In this document: positions 17,718-26,430 of the stretch, one piece after another | Layout of the letters: every line of letters begins with the position of its first letter | How positions within the stretch are numbered: position 1 is the first letter of the stretch | Origin: CBFFRJ01 sp965644225 | GTDB taxonomy: Bacteria; Pseudomonadota; Gammaproteobacteria; Enterobacterales; Enterobacteriaceae | Assembly (NCBI RefSeq): GCF_965644225.1 | Contig: NZ_CBFFRJ010000005.1 | Location: 13,056 to 77,055 of the forward strand | Reading direction: 5' to 3' | DNA length: 64,000 nucleotides | Program-made: the position numbers and the translations under genes | The notes under the pieces: generated by a model | Databases searched by the model: none | Told to the model about the DNA's origin: nothing | Seen by the model: the letters and a program-made list of their open reading frames with translations, nothing else

Positions 17718-19235
17718 ATGTGCGGTATTGTCGGTATCGCCGGTTTTACACCGGTCAACCAGTCGATTTATGACGCGTTATCGGTGCTTCAGCACCGTGG
17801 CCAGGATGCTGCTGGCATCATTACTATTGATGCGAATAATTGTTTCCGTCTGCGTAAAGCAAATGGCATGGTCAACGATGTTTTCGAAGCCCGCCATATG
17901 CAGCGTCTGCAAGGGAACATGGGTATCGGTCATGTGCGTTATCCGACCGCAGGGAGTTCCAGCGCGTCTGAGGCACAGCCTTTTTACGTCAACTCCCCTT
18001 ATGGCATCACGCTTGCCCACAATGGCAACCTGACGAATGCCCATGAGCTGCGCGCGAAATTGTTTGAAGAAAAGCGCCGTCACATCAACACCACCTCCGA
18101 TTCAGAAATCCTGCTCAATATTTTCGCCAGCGAGCTGGATAACTTCCGTCACTATCCGCTGGAAGCAGACAATGTTTTCGCAGCGGTTGCGGCAACGAAC
18201 CGTCAGATCCGTGGGGCCTACGCCTGTGTGGCGATGATTATCGGCCACGGTATGGTTGCCTTCCGCGATCCGAACGGTATTCGCCCCCTGGTGCTGGGTA
18301 AACGCGATCTCGGTGATGGTCGTACCGAATACATGATGGCGTCAGAAAGCGTTGCCCTTGATACGCTGGGCTTCGAATTCCTGCGTGATATCGCACCGGG
18401 TGAAGCGGTATACGTGACGGAGAAAGGTCAGCTGTTTACCCGCCAGTGCGCGGATAACCCGGTCAGCAACCCGTGCCTGTTCGAGTACGTCTATTTTGCC
18501 CGTCCGGACTCCTTTATCGACAAAATTTCCGTCTACAGTGCGCGTGTCAATATGGGTACTAAACTTGGCGAGAAAATTGCGCGTGAATGGGAAGATCTGG
18601 AAATCGACGTGGTTATCCCGATCCCGGAAACCTCCTGTGATATCGCCCTGGAAATGGCGCGTATCCTCGGCAAACCTTATCGTCAGGGGTTTGTGAAAAA
18701 CCGTTACGTCGGTCGTACCTTTATCATGCCGGGTCAGCAGTTACGGCGTAAATCGGTGCGTCGTAAACTGAACGCCAACCGTGCTGAGTTCCGTGGTAAG
18801 AATGTCCTGCTGGTGGATGACTCTATCGTTCGCGGCACCACGTCGGAGCAGATTATTGAGATGGCGCGTGAAGCCGGGGCGAAGAAAGTGTATCTGGCCT
18901 CTGCAGCGCCGGAGATCCGCTTCCCTAACGTGTACGGCATTGATATGCCGACCGCGAATGAGCTGATTGCCCACGGTCGGGAAGTTGACGAAATCCGCCA
19001 GATTATCGGTGCCGATGCGCTCATCTTCCAGGATCTTAACGATCTGATTGACGCCGTCCGTGCAGAAAACCCGGATATCCAGCAGTTCGAATGCTCGGTC
19101 TTCAACGGGATTTATGTCACCAAAGACGTGAACCAGCAATACCTCGATTATCTCGATTCCCTGCGTAATGACGATGCCAAAGCCGTCCAGCTTCAGAACG
19201 AAGTGGAAAGCTTAGAAATGCATAACGAAGGTTAA
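17718..19235 (+). CDS. purF: Amidophosphoribosyltransferase
   Basis: Committed step of purine synthesis: PRPP plus glutamine gives phosphoribosylamine. After Met removal the N-terminal nucleophile is Cys1 (MCGIVGIAG), the Ntn glutaminase domain. The C-terminal phosphoribosyltransferase domain carries the PRPP loop VLLVDDSIVRGTTS (about 361-374). Length of 505 residues equals E. coli. Expression should follow the PurR box upstream of cvpA. Confidence 0.98.
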   Translation: MCGIVGIAGFTPVNQSIYDALSVLQHRGQDAAGIITIDANNCFRLRKANGMVNDVFEARHMQRLQGNMGIGHVRYPTAGSSSASEAQPFYVNSPYGITLAHNGNLTNAHELRAKLFEEKRRHINTTSDSEILLNIFASELDNFRHYPLEADNVFAAVAATNRQIRGAYACVAMIIGHGMVAFRDPNGIRPLVLGKRDLGDGRTEYMMASESVALDTLGFEFLRDIAPGEAVYVTEKGQLFTRQCADNPVSNPCLFEYVYFARPDSFIDKISVYSARVNMGTKLGEKIAREWEDLEIDVVIPIPETSCDIALEMARILGKPYRQGFVKNRYVGRTFIMPGQQLRRKSVRRKLNANRAEFRGKNVLLVDDSIVRGTTSEQIIEMAREAGAKKVYLASAAPEIRFPNVYGIDMPTANELIAHGREVDEIRQIIGADALIFQDLNDLIDAVRAENPDIQQFECSVFNGIYVTKDVNQQYLDYLDSLRNDDAKAVQLQNEVESLEMHNEG

Positions 19236-19245
19236 TCTGCCTTTA

Positions 19246-19273
19246 AGCGCCCTCTGCTGGTTGGGAGGGCGCT
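19246..19273 (+). terminator. Hairpin after purF
   Basis: AGCGCCCTC (19246-19254) pairs perfectly with GAGGGCGCT (19265-19273). No T run follows, so this may be an attenuating or mRNA-stabilising stem rather than a full terminator. Confidence 0.55.
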
Positions 19274-19337
19274 CATCAGTTGCAACTCCCTCCAGATTCC
19301 GGCAAAGTCTGCCTCAGTGTGAACAAAGGCGACAGTT

Positions 19338-19919
19338 ATGAAACGACTCATTGTGGGGATCTCAGGCGCCAGCGGCGCGATTTATGGCGTGCGCTTGTTG
19401 CAGGTATTGCGCGACGTGGCAGAGGTTGAAACCCATCTGGTGATGAGCCCGGCCGCCCGTCAGACGCTCTCTCTTGAAACCAGCCTGACCCTGCGTGATG
19501 TGCAGTCGCTGGCTGATGTGGTTCACGATGTTCGCGATATTGCGGCCAGCATCTCGTCAGGCTCGTTTAAAACCGCTGGCATGGTTATCCTGCCCTGCTC
19601 AATCAAAACCCTCTCCGGCATTGTGCACAGCTATACCGACAGCCTGCTCACCCGCGCAGCGGATGTGGTGCTAAAAGAGCGCCGTCCGCTGGTGCTGTGC
19701 GTGCGTGAAACGCCACTGCACCTTGGTCATTTGCGCTTAATGACCCAGGCGGCCGAGCTGGGCGCGGTGATCATGCCGCCTGTCCCGGCTTTCTATCACA
19801 ACCCGCAATCCCTTGATGATGTTATTAATCAGACCGTAAACCGCGTTACCGATCAGTTCGATATTGATCTGCCAACGGATCTATTCACCCGCTGGCAGGG
19901 GGCTAACGCCACAAAATAG
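19338..19919 (+). CDS. ubiX: Flavin prenyltransferase UbiX
   Basis: Attaches a dimethylallyl group to FMN, making the prenyl-FMN cofactor of the ubiquinone decarboxylase UbiD. The Rossmann-like flavoprotein start GISGASGAIYGVRLL and the PCSIKTLSGI and RETPLHLGHLRLM motifs are present. The 193 residues are slightly longer than E. coli at the C-terminus. A terminator follows at 19936. Confidence 0.96.
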   Translation: MKRLIVGISGASGAIYGVRLLQVLRDVAEVETHLVMSPAARQTLSLETSLTLRDVQSLADVVHDVRDIAASISSGSFKTAGMVILPCSIKTLSGIVHSYTDSLLTRAADVVLKERRPLVLCVRETPLHLGHLRLMTQAAELGAVIMPPVPAFYHNPQSLDDVINQTVNRVTDQFDIDLPTDLFTRWQGANATK

Positions 19920-19935
19920 TGCGCTGTGGCGGCGG

Positions 19936-19958
19936 ATGCCCTTTTACAGGGCATTTTT
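19936..19958 (+). terminator. Terminator after ubiX
   Basis: ATGCCCT (19936-19942) pairs with AGGGCAT (19948-19954) around loop TTTAC and runs into TTTTT. Confidence 0.8.
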
Positions 19959-20038
19959 GGAAGCCTGATCATATCCTCAACATTTAATTCCTTTTTTACC
20001 TTGTTAACACTCTGGTTCGTTCGGCCGACCTGCTATCT

Positions 20039-20055
20039 TTCACCACTAAGGTGAA
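20039..20055 (+). promoter_or_regulatory. NtrC-like enhancer site upstream of argT
   Basis: TTCACC-ACTAA-GGTGAA is a perfect inverted repeat with the arm length and 5-base spacer of the NtrC consensus TGCACC-N5-GGTGCA, differing by one base in each arm. It lies about 90 bases before the start site predicted from the sigma54 box at 20110. Confidence 0.5.
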
Positions 20056-20109
20056 CTTGCAACCTTTCATTAACATATTTAACGCTTATGTTTTTTCGCG
20101 CGACGAAAC

Positions 20110-20125
20110 TGGCATAAGACGTGCA
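20110..20125 (+). promoter_or_regulatory. Sigma54-type promoter of argT
   Basis: TGGCATAAGACGTGCA matches the sigma54 consensus TGGCAYR-N4-TTGCW at all but one position, with the essential GG (-24) and GC (-12) 10 bases apart. The argT ATG lies 66 bases downstream. Nitrogen control of argT through NtrC and sigma54 is known in Salmonella. Confidence 0.75.
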
Positions 20126-20190
20126 AGGAAACAGTCAGCAACACACAACACAACGCACGATAATAAAATCAGAACACTTGAGGGTATTGT

Positions 20191-20973
20191 ATGAAGAAGA
20201 CGGTTATTGCTCTGTCTTTACTGCTGGGGCTGTCTGCGGCATCCAGCGTTTACGCAGCGCTTCCCCAAACTGTGCGCATCGGTACTGATGCGACATACGC
20301 ACCGTTCTCCTCTAAAGATGCGAAAGGGGATTTTGTCGGTTTTGATATCGATCTCGGTAATGAGATGTGTTCCCGCATTAAGGTCAAATGCAGCTGGGTG
20401 GGTAGCGATTTTGACGCGCTGATCCCATCCCTGAAAGCGAAGAAAATCGACGCCATCATCTCTTCTCTCTCTATTACTGAGAAGCGCCAGCAGGAGATTG
20501 CCTTCTCTGAGCCGCTCTATGCCGCTAACTCCCGCCTGATCGCCACTAAAGGTTCGCCAATTGTACCGACTATCGAGTCGCTGAAAGGCAAACATGTCGG
20601 CGTACTGCAAGGCTCCACTCAGGAGGCTTATGGCAACGATATCTGGCGTAGCAAGGGTATCGATGTGGTGGCTTACCAGAACCAGGATCTGATCTACTCT
20701 GACCTGGCTGCAGGTCGTCTGGATGCGGCTTTCCAGGATGAAGTCGCGGCAAGCGAAGGCTTCCTCAAGCAACCTGCTGGTAAAGACTTTGCCTTTGCAG
20801 GCCCGTCCGTTAAAGACAAAAAATACTTTGGCGACGGTACCGGTATTGGTCTGCGTAAAGACGATACAGAGCTGACGGCGGCGTTCAATAAAGCCTTTGA
20901 TGAAATGCGCAAAGATGGCACTTACGACAAACTGGCGAAGAAATACTTCGACTTTAACGTCTACGGTGACTAA
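20191..20973 (+). CDS. argT: Lysine/arginine/ornithine-binding periplasmic protein
   Basis: Periplasmic solute receptor that delivers Lys, Arg and Orn to the HisQMP2 ABC transporter. Residues 1-22 are a signal peptide (MKKTVIALSLLLGLSAASS, then VYA-A). The class 3 binding-protein signature GFDIDLGNEMC is present. The 260 residues equal E. coli. It is a close paralogue of the next gene, hisJ, most likely from an old tandem duplication, and is preceded by sigma54/NtrC-like sites. Confidence 0.95.
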   Translation: MKKTVIALSLLLGLSAASSVYAALPQTVRIGTDATYAPFSSKDAKGDFVGFDIDLGNEMCSRIKVKCSWVGSDFDALIPSLKAKKIDAIISSLSITEKRQQEIAFSEPLYAANSRLIATKGSPIVPTIESLKGKHVGVLQGSTQEAYGNDIWRSKGIDVVAYQNQDLIYSDLAAGRLDAAFQDEVAASEGFLKQPAGKDFAFAGPSVKDKKYFGDGTGIGLRKDDTELTAAFNKAFDEMRKDGTYDKLAKKYFDFNVYGD

Positions 20974-20997
20974 GTCCCTTAGCAGGTCTTAATGCGA

Positions 20998-21173
20998 TGC
21001 GCCATTTTGGCTCGCCAGAGTGGTGCATCATTAGTGGTGATGTCTCTTTTTGGTGCGTCGCCTGCACTAAAATGAAGCGCTACTGCATAACTAAGCAATA
21101 ACGATGCAAAAAAAGCCGTCAGGCGGGCAGAATGCTTTGCCTTGCAGTGCCATATGATGGCACGATAGCGACA
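20998..21173 (+). promoter_or_regulatory. hisJ control region with possible nitrogen-type sites
   Basis: The 251-base argT-hisJ gap contains an imperfect NtrC-like repeat (TGCGCC-ATTTT-GGCTCG, 20998-21014) and a second half-site TGCACTAAAATG near 21062. TGGCACGATAGCGACA at 21158-21173 has an ideal -24 element but an imperfect -12 element (GAC instead of TGC). A short palindrome, TGCCAT-ATG-ATGGCA, overlaps its start. The assignments are tentative. Confidence 0.3.
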
Positions 21174-21224
21174 CCGTATTCTTCTAATAAATCCCTTAGG
21201 AAAGACAGTCTGTTGAGGATATTT

Positions 21225-22007
21225 ATGAAAAAATTGGTGTTATCACTTTCTCTGGTGCTCGCTATCTCCAGCGCTTCCGGCGCATTCGCAGCAATCCCAC
21301 AAAAAATTCGTATCGGTACCGATCCTACTTATGCCCCCTTCGAATCGAAGAATGCGCAGGGAGAATTGGTGGGTTTTGATATCGATTTGGCGAAAGAGCT
21401 GTGCCAACGCATTAAAACCCAGTGTGTGTTCATTGAGAACCCACTGGATGCGCTGATCCCTTCGTTAAAAGCGAAGAAAATTGATGCCATCATGTCATCT
21501 CTCTCAATTACTGAAAAACGCCAGCAGGAAATTTCGTTCACCGACAAGCTGTATGCGGCGGATTCGCGTCTGGTTGTGGCCGCAAATTCGGATATTCAGC
21601 CTGAACTCGATAAGCTGAAAGGCAAGCGTGTTGGGGTTCTGCAAGGTACCACGCAGGAAACCTACGGTAACGTCCACTGGGCGCCAAAAGGCATCGAAAT
21701 TGTCTCCTATCAGGGCCAGGACAATATCTATGCTGACCTGACCGCAGGGCGCATTGATGCGGCCTTCCAGGATGAAGTGGCTGCCAGCGAAGGCTTCCTG
21801 AAAACCCCGGTAGGTAAAGACTACAAATTTGGCGGCCCGTCAGTTAAAGACGAGAAGCTGTTTGGCGTCGGTACCGGAATGGGCGTACGTAAGGATGACA
21901 ACGAGCTGCGTGAAGCGCTGAACAAGGCGTTTGCCGAAATGCGTGCCGATGGCACCTATGAAAAACTGGCGAAAAAGTATTTTGATTTTGATGTTTATGG
22001 TGGTTAA
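21225..22007 (+). CDS. hisJ: Histidine-binding periplasmic protein
   Basis: Periplasmic receptor for L-histidine working with HisQMP2. Signal peptide residues 1-22 (MKKLVLSLSLVLAISSAS, then AFA-A). The signature GFDIDLAKELC and C-terminal KYFDFDVYGG match E. coli HisJ. The start at 21225 has a GAGGAT ribosome site; a frame extending 31 codons upstream lacks one and would break the signal peptide. A hairpin at 22031-22051 separates hisJ from hisQ and may set the usual excess of HisJ over the membrane subunits. Confidence 0.95.
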   Translation: MKKLVLSLSLVLAISSASGAFAAIPQKIRIGTDPTYAPFESKNAQGELVGFDIDLAKELCQRIKTQCVFIENPLDALIPSLKAKKIDAIMSSLSITEKRQQEISFTDKLYAADSRLVVAANSDIQPELDKLKGKRVGVLQGTTQETYGNVHWAPKGIEIVSYQGQDNIYADLTAGRIDAAFQDEVAASEGFLKTPVGKDYKFGGPSVKDEKLFGVGTGMGVRKDDNELREALNKAFAEMRADGTYEKLAKKYFDFDVYGG

Positions 22008-22030
22008 TTCCACGCGTGTTTAACGTGCGG

Positions 22031-22051
22031 CCCCTCCTGATTCGGGAGGGG
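22031..22051 (+). repeat. Hairpin between hisJ and hisQ
   Basis: CCCCTCC (22031-22037) pairs perfectly with GGAGGGG (22045-22051). In Salmonella the hisJ-hisQ gap carries a well-known REP element that lowers downstream expression and protects upstream mRNA. Here a single stem occupies the same place and has no T run. Confidence 0.6.
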
Positions 22052-22091
22052 AAGAGACACGGCAAACATGACACACGACAGGACAGGCTGC

Positions 22092-22778
22092 ATGCTGTAC
22101 GGGTTTTCTCAAGTTATATTCAATGGCGCCATTGTGACGCTGGAGCTGGCTATCAGCTCAGTGGTACTGGCCGTCATCATTGGCCTGGCGGGCGCGGGAG
22201 CCAAGCTCTCGAAAAGTCGTCCGATGGCGCTTTTCTTCGAAGGCTACACGACACTGATTCGCGGCGTACCAGACCTGGTGCTGATGCTGCTGATTTTTTA
22301 CGGACTGCAAATTGCCCTTAATGCGCTGACTGACGCGATGGGTATGGATCAGCTGGATATCGACCCGATGGTGGCCGGGATAATCACCCTCGGTTTTATT
22401 TATGGCGCTTACTTCACCGAGACGTTTCGTGGCGCCTTTATGGCGGTGCCGAAAGGGCATATTGAGGCGGCGACCGCCTTTGGTTTTACCCACACCCAAA
22501 CCTTCCGCCGTATTCTGTTTCCGGCCATGATGCGCTATGCGCTGCCGGGAATTGGCAACAACTGGCAGGTTATCCTCAAAGCGACCGCGCTGGTCTCATT
22601 ACTGGGGCTGGAAGATGTGGTCAAAGCGACACAGCTGGCCGGGAAAAGTACCTGGGAGCCGTTCTACTTCGCTATCGTCTGCGGCTTGATTTATCTGCTG
22701 TTTACCACTGTTTCCAATGGCGTACTGCTTCTTCTCGAACGTCGCTACTCCGTAGGTGTGAAGAGGGCTGACCTGTGA
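22092..22778 (+). CDS. hisQ: Histidine/LAO ABC transporter permease HisQ
   Basis: One of the two membrane subunits of HisQMP2. The 228 residues hold five hydrophobic segments, and the EAA loop that contacts HisP reads HIEAATAFGFTHTQTFRRI. The start at 22092 (MLYGFSQVI) matches E. coli. The stop overlaps hisM by four bases. Confidence 0.95.
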   Translation: MLYGFSQVIFNGAIVTLELAISSVVLAVIIGLAGAGAKLSKSRPMALFFEGYTTLIRGVPDLVLMLLIFYGLQIALNALTDAMGMDQLDIDPMVAGIITLGFIYGAYFTETFRGAFMAVPKGHIEAATAFGFTHTQTFRRILFPAMMRYALPGIGNNWQVILKATALVSLLGLEDVVKATQLAGKSTWEPFYFAIVCGLIYLLFTTVSNGVLLLLERRYSVGVKRADL

Positions 22779-23491
22779 TCGAGATTATTCAGGAGTACTG
22801 GAAGGCGCTGGTGTGGACAGATGGCTACCGCTTTACCGGGGTCGCAATTACGCTGTGGCTGCTGATTTCATCGGTGGTGATGGGCGGCGTTATGGCGGTG
22901 TTTCTGGCTATCGGACGCGTTTCCAGCAACAAATATATTCAGTTCCCTATCTGGCTGTTTACCTATATTTTTCGCGGTACGCCGCTGTATGTGCAGCTGC
23001 TGGTGTTCTACTCCGGTATGTACACCCTGGAAATCGTCAAAGGCACCGAGCTGCTGAATGCGTTTTTCCGCAGTGGCTTAAACTGTACGGTGCTGGCGCT
23101 GACGCTGAATACCTGTGCTTATACCACCGAGATTTTTGCCGGGGCGATTCGTTCCGTACCGGCCGGTGAAATCGAAGCGGCTCGCGCCTATGGCTTCTCG
23201 TCGGTGAAGATGTATCGCTCGATTATTTTGCCGTCGGCGCTGCGCATCGCGCTGCCAGCCTACAGCAATGAAGTGATACTGATGCTGCACTCCACGGCGC
23301 TGGCCTTTACCGCAACGGTGCCGGATTTGCTGAAAATCGCCCGCGATATCAACTCTGCCACCTACCAGCCGTTTACCGCGTTTGGGCTTGCAGCGGTGCT
23401 GTATTTGATTATCTCTTATGTGCTGATTAGCTTGTTCCGCAAGGCGGAAAAGCGCTGGTTGCAGCATATCAAACCTTCTTCGACGCACTGA
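22775..23491 (+). CDS. hisM: Histidine/LAO ABC transporter permease HisM
   Basis: Second membrane subunit of the HisQMP2 importer, 238 residues with five hydrophobic segments. The EAA loop reads EIEAARAYGFSSVKMYRSI, and the IFRGTPLYVQLLVFY segment is typical of polar amino-acid permeases. It overlaps hisQ and precedes hisP by 7 bases, so the three are coexpressed. Confidence 0.95.
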   Translation: MIEIIQEYWKALVWTDGYRFTGVAITLWLLISSVVMGGVMAVFLAIGRVSSNKYIQFPIWLFTYIFRGTPLYVQLLVFYSGMYTLEIVKGTELLNAFFRSGLNCTVLALTLNTCAYTTEIFAGAIRSVPAGEIEAARAYGFSSVKMYRSIILPSALRIALPAYSNEVILMLHSTALAFTATVPDLLKIARDINSATYQPFTAFGLAAVLYLIISYVLISLFRKAEKRWLQHIKPSSTH

Positions 23492-23498
23492 GAACATC

Positions 23499-24272
23499 AT
23501 GGCTGACAATAAATTAAACGTTATCGATCTGCACAAGCGCTATGGCGAACATGAAGTGCTGAAAGGGGTGTCACTGCGCGCAAACGCCGGGGATGTGATC
23601 AGCATTATCGGCTCGTCCGGATCCGGAAAAAGTACCTTCCTGCGCTGCATTAACTTTCTCGAAAAACCGAGTGAAGGCTCTCTCGTCGTCAGCGGCGAGA
23701 ACATTAACCTGGTGCGCGACAAAGACGGCCAGCTGAAGGTGGCAGACAAGCAGCAGCTGCGTTCGCTGCGCACCCGTCTGACGATGGTGTTCCAGCACTT
23801 CAACCTGTGGAGCCATATGACCGTGCTTGAGAACGTCATGGAAGCGCCGATTCAGGTTCTGGGACTGAGCAAGCAGGAAGCCCGCGATCGCGCCATCAAA
23901 TACCTGGCGAAAGTGGGTATTGATGAGATGCAGCAGGCGAAATACCCGGTGCACCTTTCCGGTGGTCAGCAGCAGCGTGTTTCCATTGCCAGAGCGCTGG
24001 CGATGGAGCCGGAAGTTCTGTTGTTTGATGAACCCACTTCAGCGCTTGATCCTGAGCTGGTCGGCGAAGTGCTGCGCATTATGCAGCAGCTGGCTGAAGA
24101 GGGGAAAACGATGGTGGTGGTCACGCATGAAATGGGCTTTGCCCGCACTGTTTCTACCCACGTCATCTTCCTGCATCAGGGCAAGATTGAAGAAGAGGGT
24201 GCACCGGATGAACTGTTCGGCAACCCGAAAAGCGCCCGTCTGCAGCAGTTCCTCAAAGGTTCACTGAAGTAA
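23499..24272 (+). CDS. hisP: Histidine/LAO ABC transporter ATPase HisP
   Basis: ATPase that powers histidine, lysine, arginine and ornithine import. It has the Walker A motif GSSGSGKS (residues 38-45), Q-loop at MVFQHFNLWSH, signature LSGGQQQR and Walker B VLLFDEPTSALD followed by H-loop VVTHEMGF. The 257 residues match E. coli. It is the last gene of hisJQMP and a hairpin follows at 24279. Confidence 0.97.
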   Translation: MADNKLNVIDLHKRYGEHEVLKGVSLRANAGDVISIIGSSGSGKSTFLRCINFLEKPSEGSLVVSGENINLVRDKDGQLKVADKQQLRSLRTRLTMVFQHFNLWSHMTVLENVMEAPIQVLGLSKQEARDRAIKYLAKVGIDEMQQAKYPVHLSGGQQQRVSIARALAMEPEVLLFDEPTSALDPELVGEVLRIMQQLAEEGKTMVVVTHEMGFARTVSTHVIFLHQGKIEEEGAPDELFGNPKSARLQQFLKGSLK

Positions 24273-24278
24273 CGCTTC

Positions 24279-24304
24279 GGCTACCGGCGTTCGTCGGTAG
24301 CCTT
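24279..24304 (+). terminator. Hairpin after hisP
   Basis: GGCTACCG (24279-24286) pairs perfectly with CGGTAGCC (24295-24302), 7 bases after the hisP stop. The T run is weak (TTGACT). Confidence 0.6.
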
Positions 24305-24350
24305 GACTCATCCAGCAGTTTTGAGACAGGGAAGAGCCTGTAATCCAGGC

Positions 24351-24935
24351 TTACAGGTTTCGCCATGCTGCGAACGAATTGTCCGCACGGATGTAGCGAT
24401 AACGCAGGTAGCGGCCGCCATGGTCATTCATTAGCTTTTCCACCTGGACCCTGTGCGATCCGGGTGGAACATTGCTGTCCTGCTCGCAGAAAAACATCGT
24501 TCGACGTAGCTCATCATCATAAAAGCGCATACCTGTCTTACAGTTGCTGAAGCGGGAGGTGGATGGCCCTGGGTGGTGTATCGTAAAGGAGACGTTCCGG
24601 GTGACGCTCTCACTGGCCGTCAGCCGCACCCAGGCTTCTGGCGTCTGCCACAAGGTAATGCTGACCAGCAGCGTCGTGTAGAAAAAGGTTTTAAACAGCG
24701 TAAAAGATTCGCTTGCCAGCAGGCTGCCGCGCATCAGTTGTCGCCATGCGACAAACAGGCCAATTGCACAGGCTGCGGTGATGATTATCAGCGTATCTGG
24801 GGCATGGTCTTTCAGGTAAACCCAATGGCTGAACAATGCGGTAGCCATCATCCACCCTAACCACAGGCCCAGTAGCGTCAGAGCAATGATGCTGAGTCTC
24901 TTTTGTGAGTCGAAATAGTACGTCCCTGTTGCCAC
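24351..24935 (-). CDS. Membrane protein of unknown function
   Basis: A 194-residue protein I do not recognise. Three hydrophobic segments (about 15-35, 47-63 and 84-98) suggest an inner-membrane domain, followed by a soluble C-terminal half of about 95 residues with two cysteines (NCKTG, FFCEQ) and many Arg and Tyr. It lies 3 bases after the acetyltransferase gene on the same strand, so the two probably form one transcript. Neither gene has a counterpart at this place in E. coli K-12, which carries rpnB here. Confidence 0.7.
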   Translation of the reverse strand: MATGTYYFDSQKRLSIIALTLLGLWLGWMMATALFSHWVYLKDHAPDTLIIITAACAIGLFVAWRQLMRGSLLASESFTLFKTFFYTTLLVSITLWQTPEAWVRLTASESVTRNVSFTIHHPGPSTSRFSNCKTGMRFYDDELRRTMFFCEQDSNVPPGSHRVQVEKLMNDHGGRYLRYRYIRADNSFAAWRNL

Positions 24936-24938
24936 CTG

Positions 24939-25439
24939 TTATGCCTCTTTTTCCAGCCGGTAAACCCAGTCGTCGTAATCCACGCTATTGATTGTGAATG
25001 CCTTTTCCAGCATCTGCACACGCACAAAACCGAGTTTTTCCACTACCCGCACCGAGCCATGGTTATCTGCCAGCACCCAGGCATTCAGCGCGGTGATGGA
25101 GGTATGCCCAAAAGCGTAATCCTGGATGGCCGCCAGCGCTTCACTGGCAAAACCCTTCCCCTGTGCAAAAGGCGCGATGGAATAGCCGACATCGGCTTCC
25201 TGCGGGTGCTCAGTGCTGATATGCAGACCGATGTCGCCCAATGCTTCACCCGCGCGATCGCGGATGACAAAAGAATGCTGGTCGTGAAGATGCATGTTAA
25301 ACAGGGTGCGAATATCTTGCTCAGTGGCAATCTCACCCATATAACGCATGACATCCGGGCTTTGGCGCATGGCGAGGAAAAAAGGCCAGTCAGCCTCGCT
25401 AAACGGCGAGAGCGTCAGGCGCGGGGTACTTAAGATCAT
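24939..25439 (-). CDS. GNAT-family N-acetyltransferase (RimJ/RimL-like)
   Basis: A 166-residue acetyltransferase of the PF13302 type. The N-terminal strand LSTPRLTLSPFSEADW is typical of RimJ/RimL relatives, the acetyl-CoA loop is FAQGKGFASEAL (about 110-121), and the C-terminal NHGSVRVVEKLGFVRV motif is intact. The acceptor is unknown and could be an amine, an antibiotic or a protein N-terminus. It is upstream of the unknown membrane protein in a two-gene minus-strand unit inserted between hisP and yfcH. Confidence 0.85.
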   Translation of the reverse strand: MILSTPRLTLSPFSEADWPFFLAMRQSPDVMRYMGEIATEQDIRTLFNMHLHDQHSFVIRDRAGEALGDIGLHISTEHPQEADVGYSIAPFAQGKGFASEALAAIQDYAFGHTSITALNAWVLADNHGSVRVVEKLGFVRVQMLEKAFTINSVDYDDWVYRLEKEA

Positions 25440-25518
25440 TCAGGATGCAGTCCTTCCGGTGAAAAGTGCGTTAGCTTAGCACCGGAAGGGGGAGGGTAAA
25501 GACCTTAAATAAAGTGGG

Positions 25519-26412
25519 TTACCTCACCACATTTTGCAGTGCTTCTTCCAGATCAAACCAGCGAAAGCCAAAACCGGAAGCCTCCAGCCGTTTGGGCAGC
25601 GCCCGTTGACCGCCAAGCACCAGCACGGCAGATTCGCCCATCAGCAGACGCACGGCCGTTGCCGGAGCGCGGACAATCGCCGGGCGATTAAGCACCTGAC
25701 CAAGCGCATGGGCGAACTGCTCATTGCGCACCGGCCAGGGGGAAACCATATTGAAGGGGCCACTCAGGTCGTTATTCAGCAACCAGATGATGCCGTTTGC
25801 CATATCATCGATATGGATCCATGCCATGTACTGACGGCCATTGCCAACCGGGCCGCCCAGCCCGGTGCGAAACAGAGGCAGCATTTTGCCGAGGATCCCG
25901 CCTTTGGGGGCAAACACCACCCCGGTCCGCAGCAAACAAACTCGCGTCTGCGTGCTTTGCGCCTCGCTGGCGATCTGCTCCCAGCGTGCGCAGAGTTGAT
26001 GGGTAAATTCGTTATGCGCAGGCTCGTCCTCCGTCACCACCACCTCACCTGAATCGCCGTAGTAACCGACGGCGGAACCGGAAATCAGCACGGCAGGTGG
26101 GGTGCTGCTGGCGCGGATAAGATCAACCAGCTTTTGGGTTATCAACCAGCGGCTTTCGCACAGCCGCTGTTTTTGTTGCTCGCTCCAGCGTTTGTCGGCG
26201 ATGGGTTCGCCCGCCAGATTAATGACTGCATCAATGTCGTTAAGGTCTTTAAGGTCATCCAGCTTATGCAGGAGAGTGACGCTGCTGCCCAGAATGCGTT
26301 GCGCGTTGGCGGGGTTACGCGTCACCACCGTGACTTCATGCCCCAGCCCCTGCAAACGAGGAATAAGAAAACGGCCAATCAGACCTGTACCGCCAGTGAT
26401 CAGAATCTTCAT
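25519..26412 (-). CDS. yfcH: NAD-dependent epimerase-like protein YfcH
   Basis: A 297-residue extended SDR protein of the SDR39U1 group with the N-terminal dinucleotide loop MKILITGGTGLIGRFL and a C-terminal DUF1731-like segment ending FDLEEALQNVV. The typical SDR YxxxK reads YYGDSGE in this subgroup. Its substrate is unknown. It follows folX by 18 bases, the same pair as in E. coli. Confidence 0.93.
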   Translation of the reverse strand: MKILITGGTGLIGRFLIPRLQGLGHEVTVVTRNPANAQRILGSSVTLLHKLDDLKDLNDIDAVINLAGEPIADKRWSEQQKQRLCESRWLITQKLVDLIRASSTPPAVLISGSAVGYYGDSGEVVVTEDEPAHNEFTHQLCARWEQIASEAQSTQTRVCLLRTGVVFAPKGGILGKMLPLFRTGLGGPVGNGRQYMAWIHIDDMANGIIWLLNNDLSGPFNMVSPWPVRNEQFAHALGQVLNRPAIVRAPATAVRLLMGESAVLVLGGQRALPKRLEASGFGFRWFDLEEALQNVVR

Positions 26413-26430
26413 GCAACCTCCCGGTTGCGC

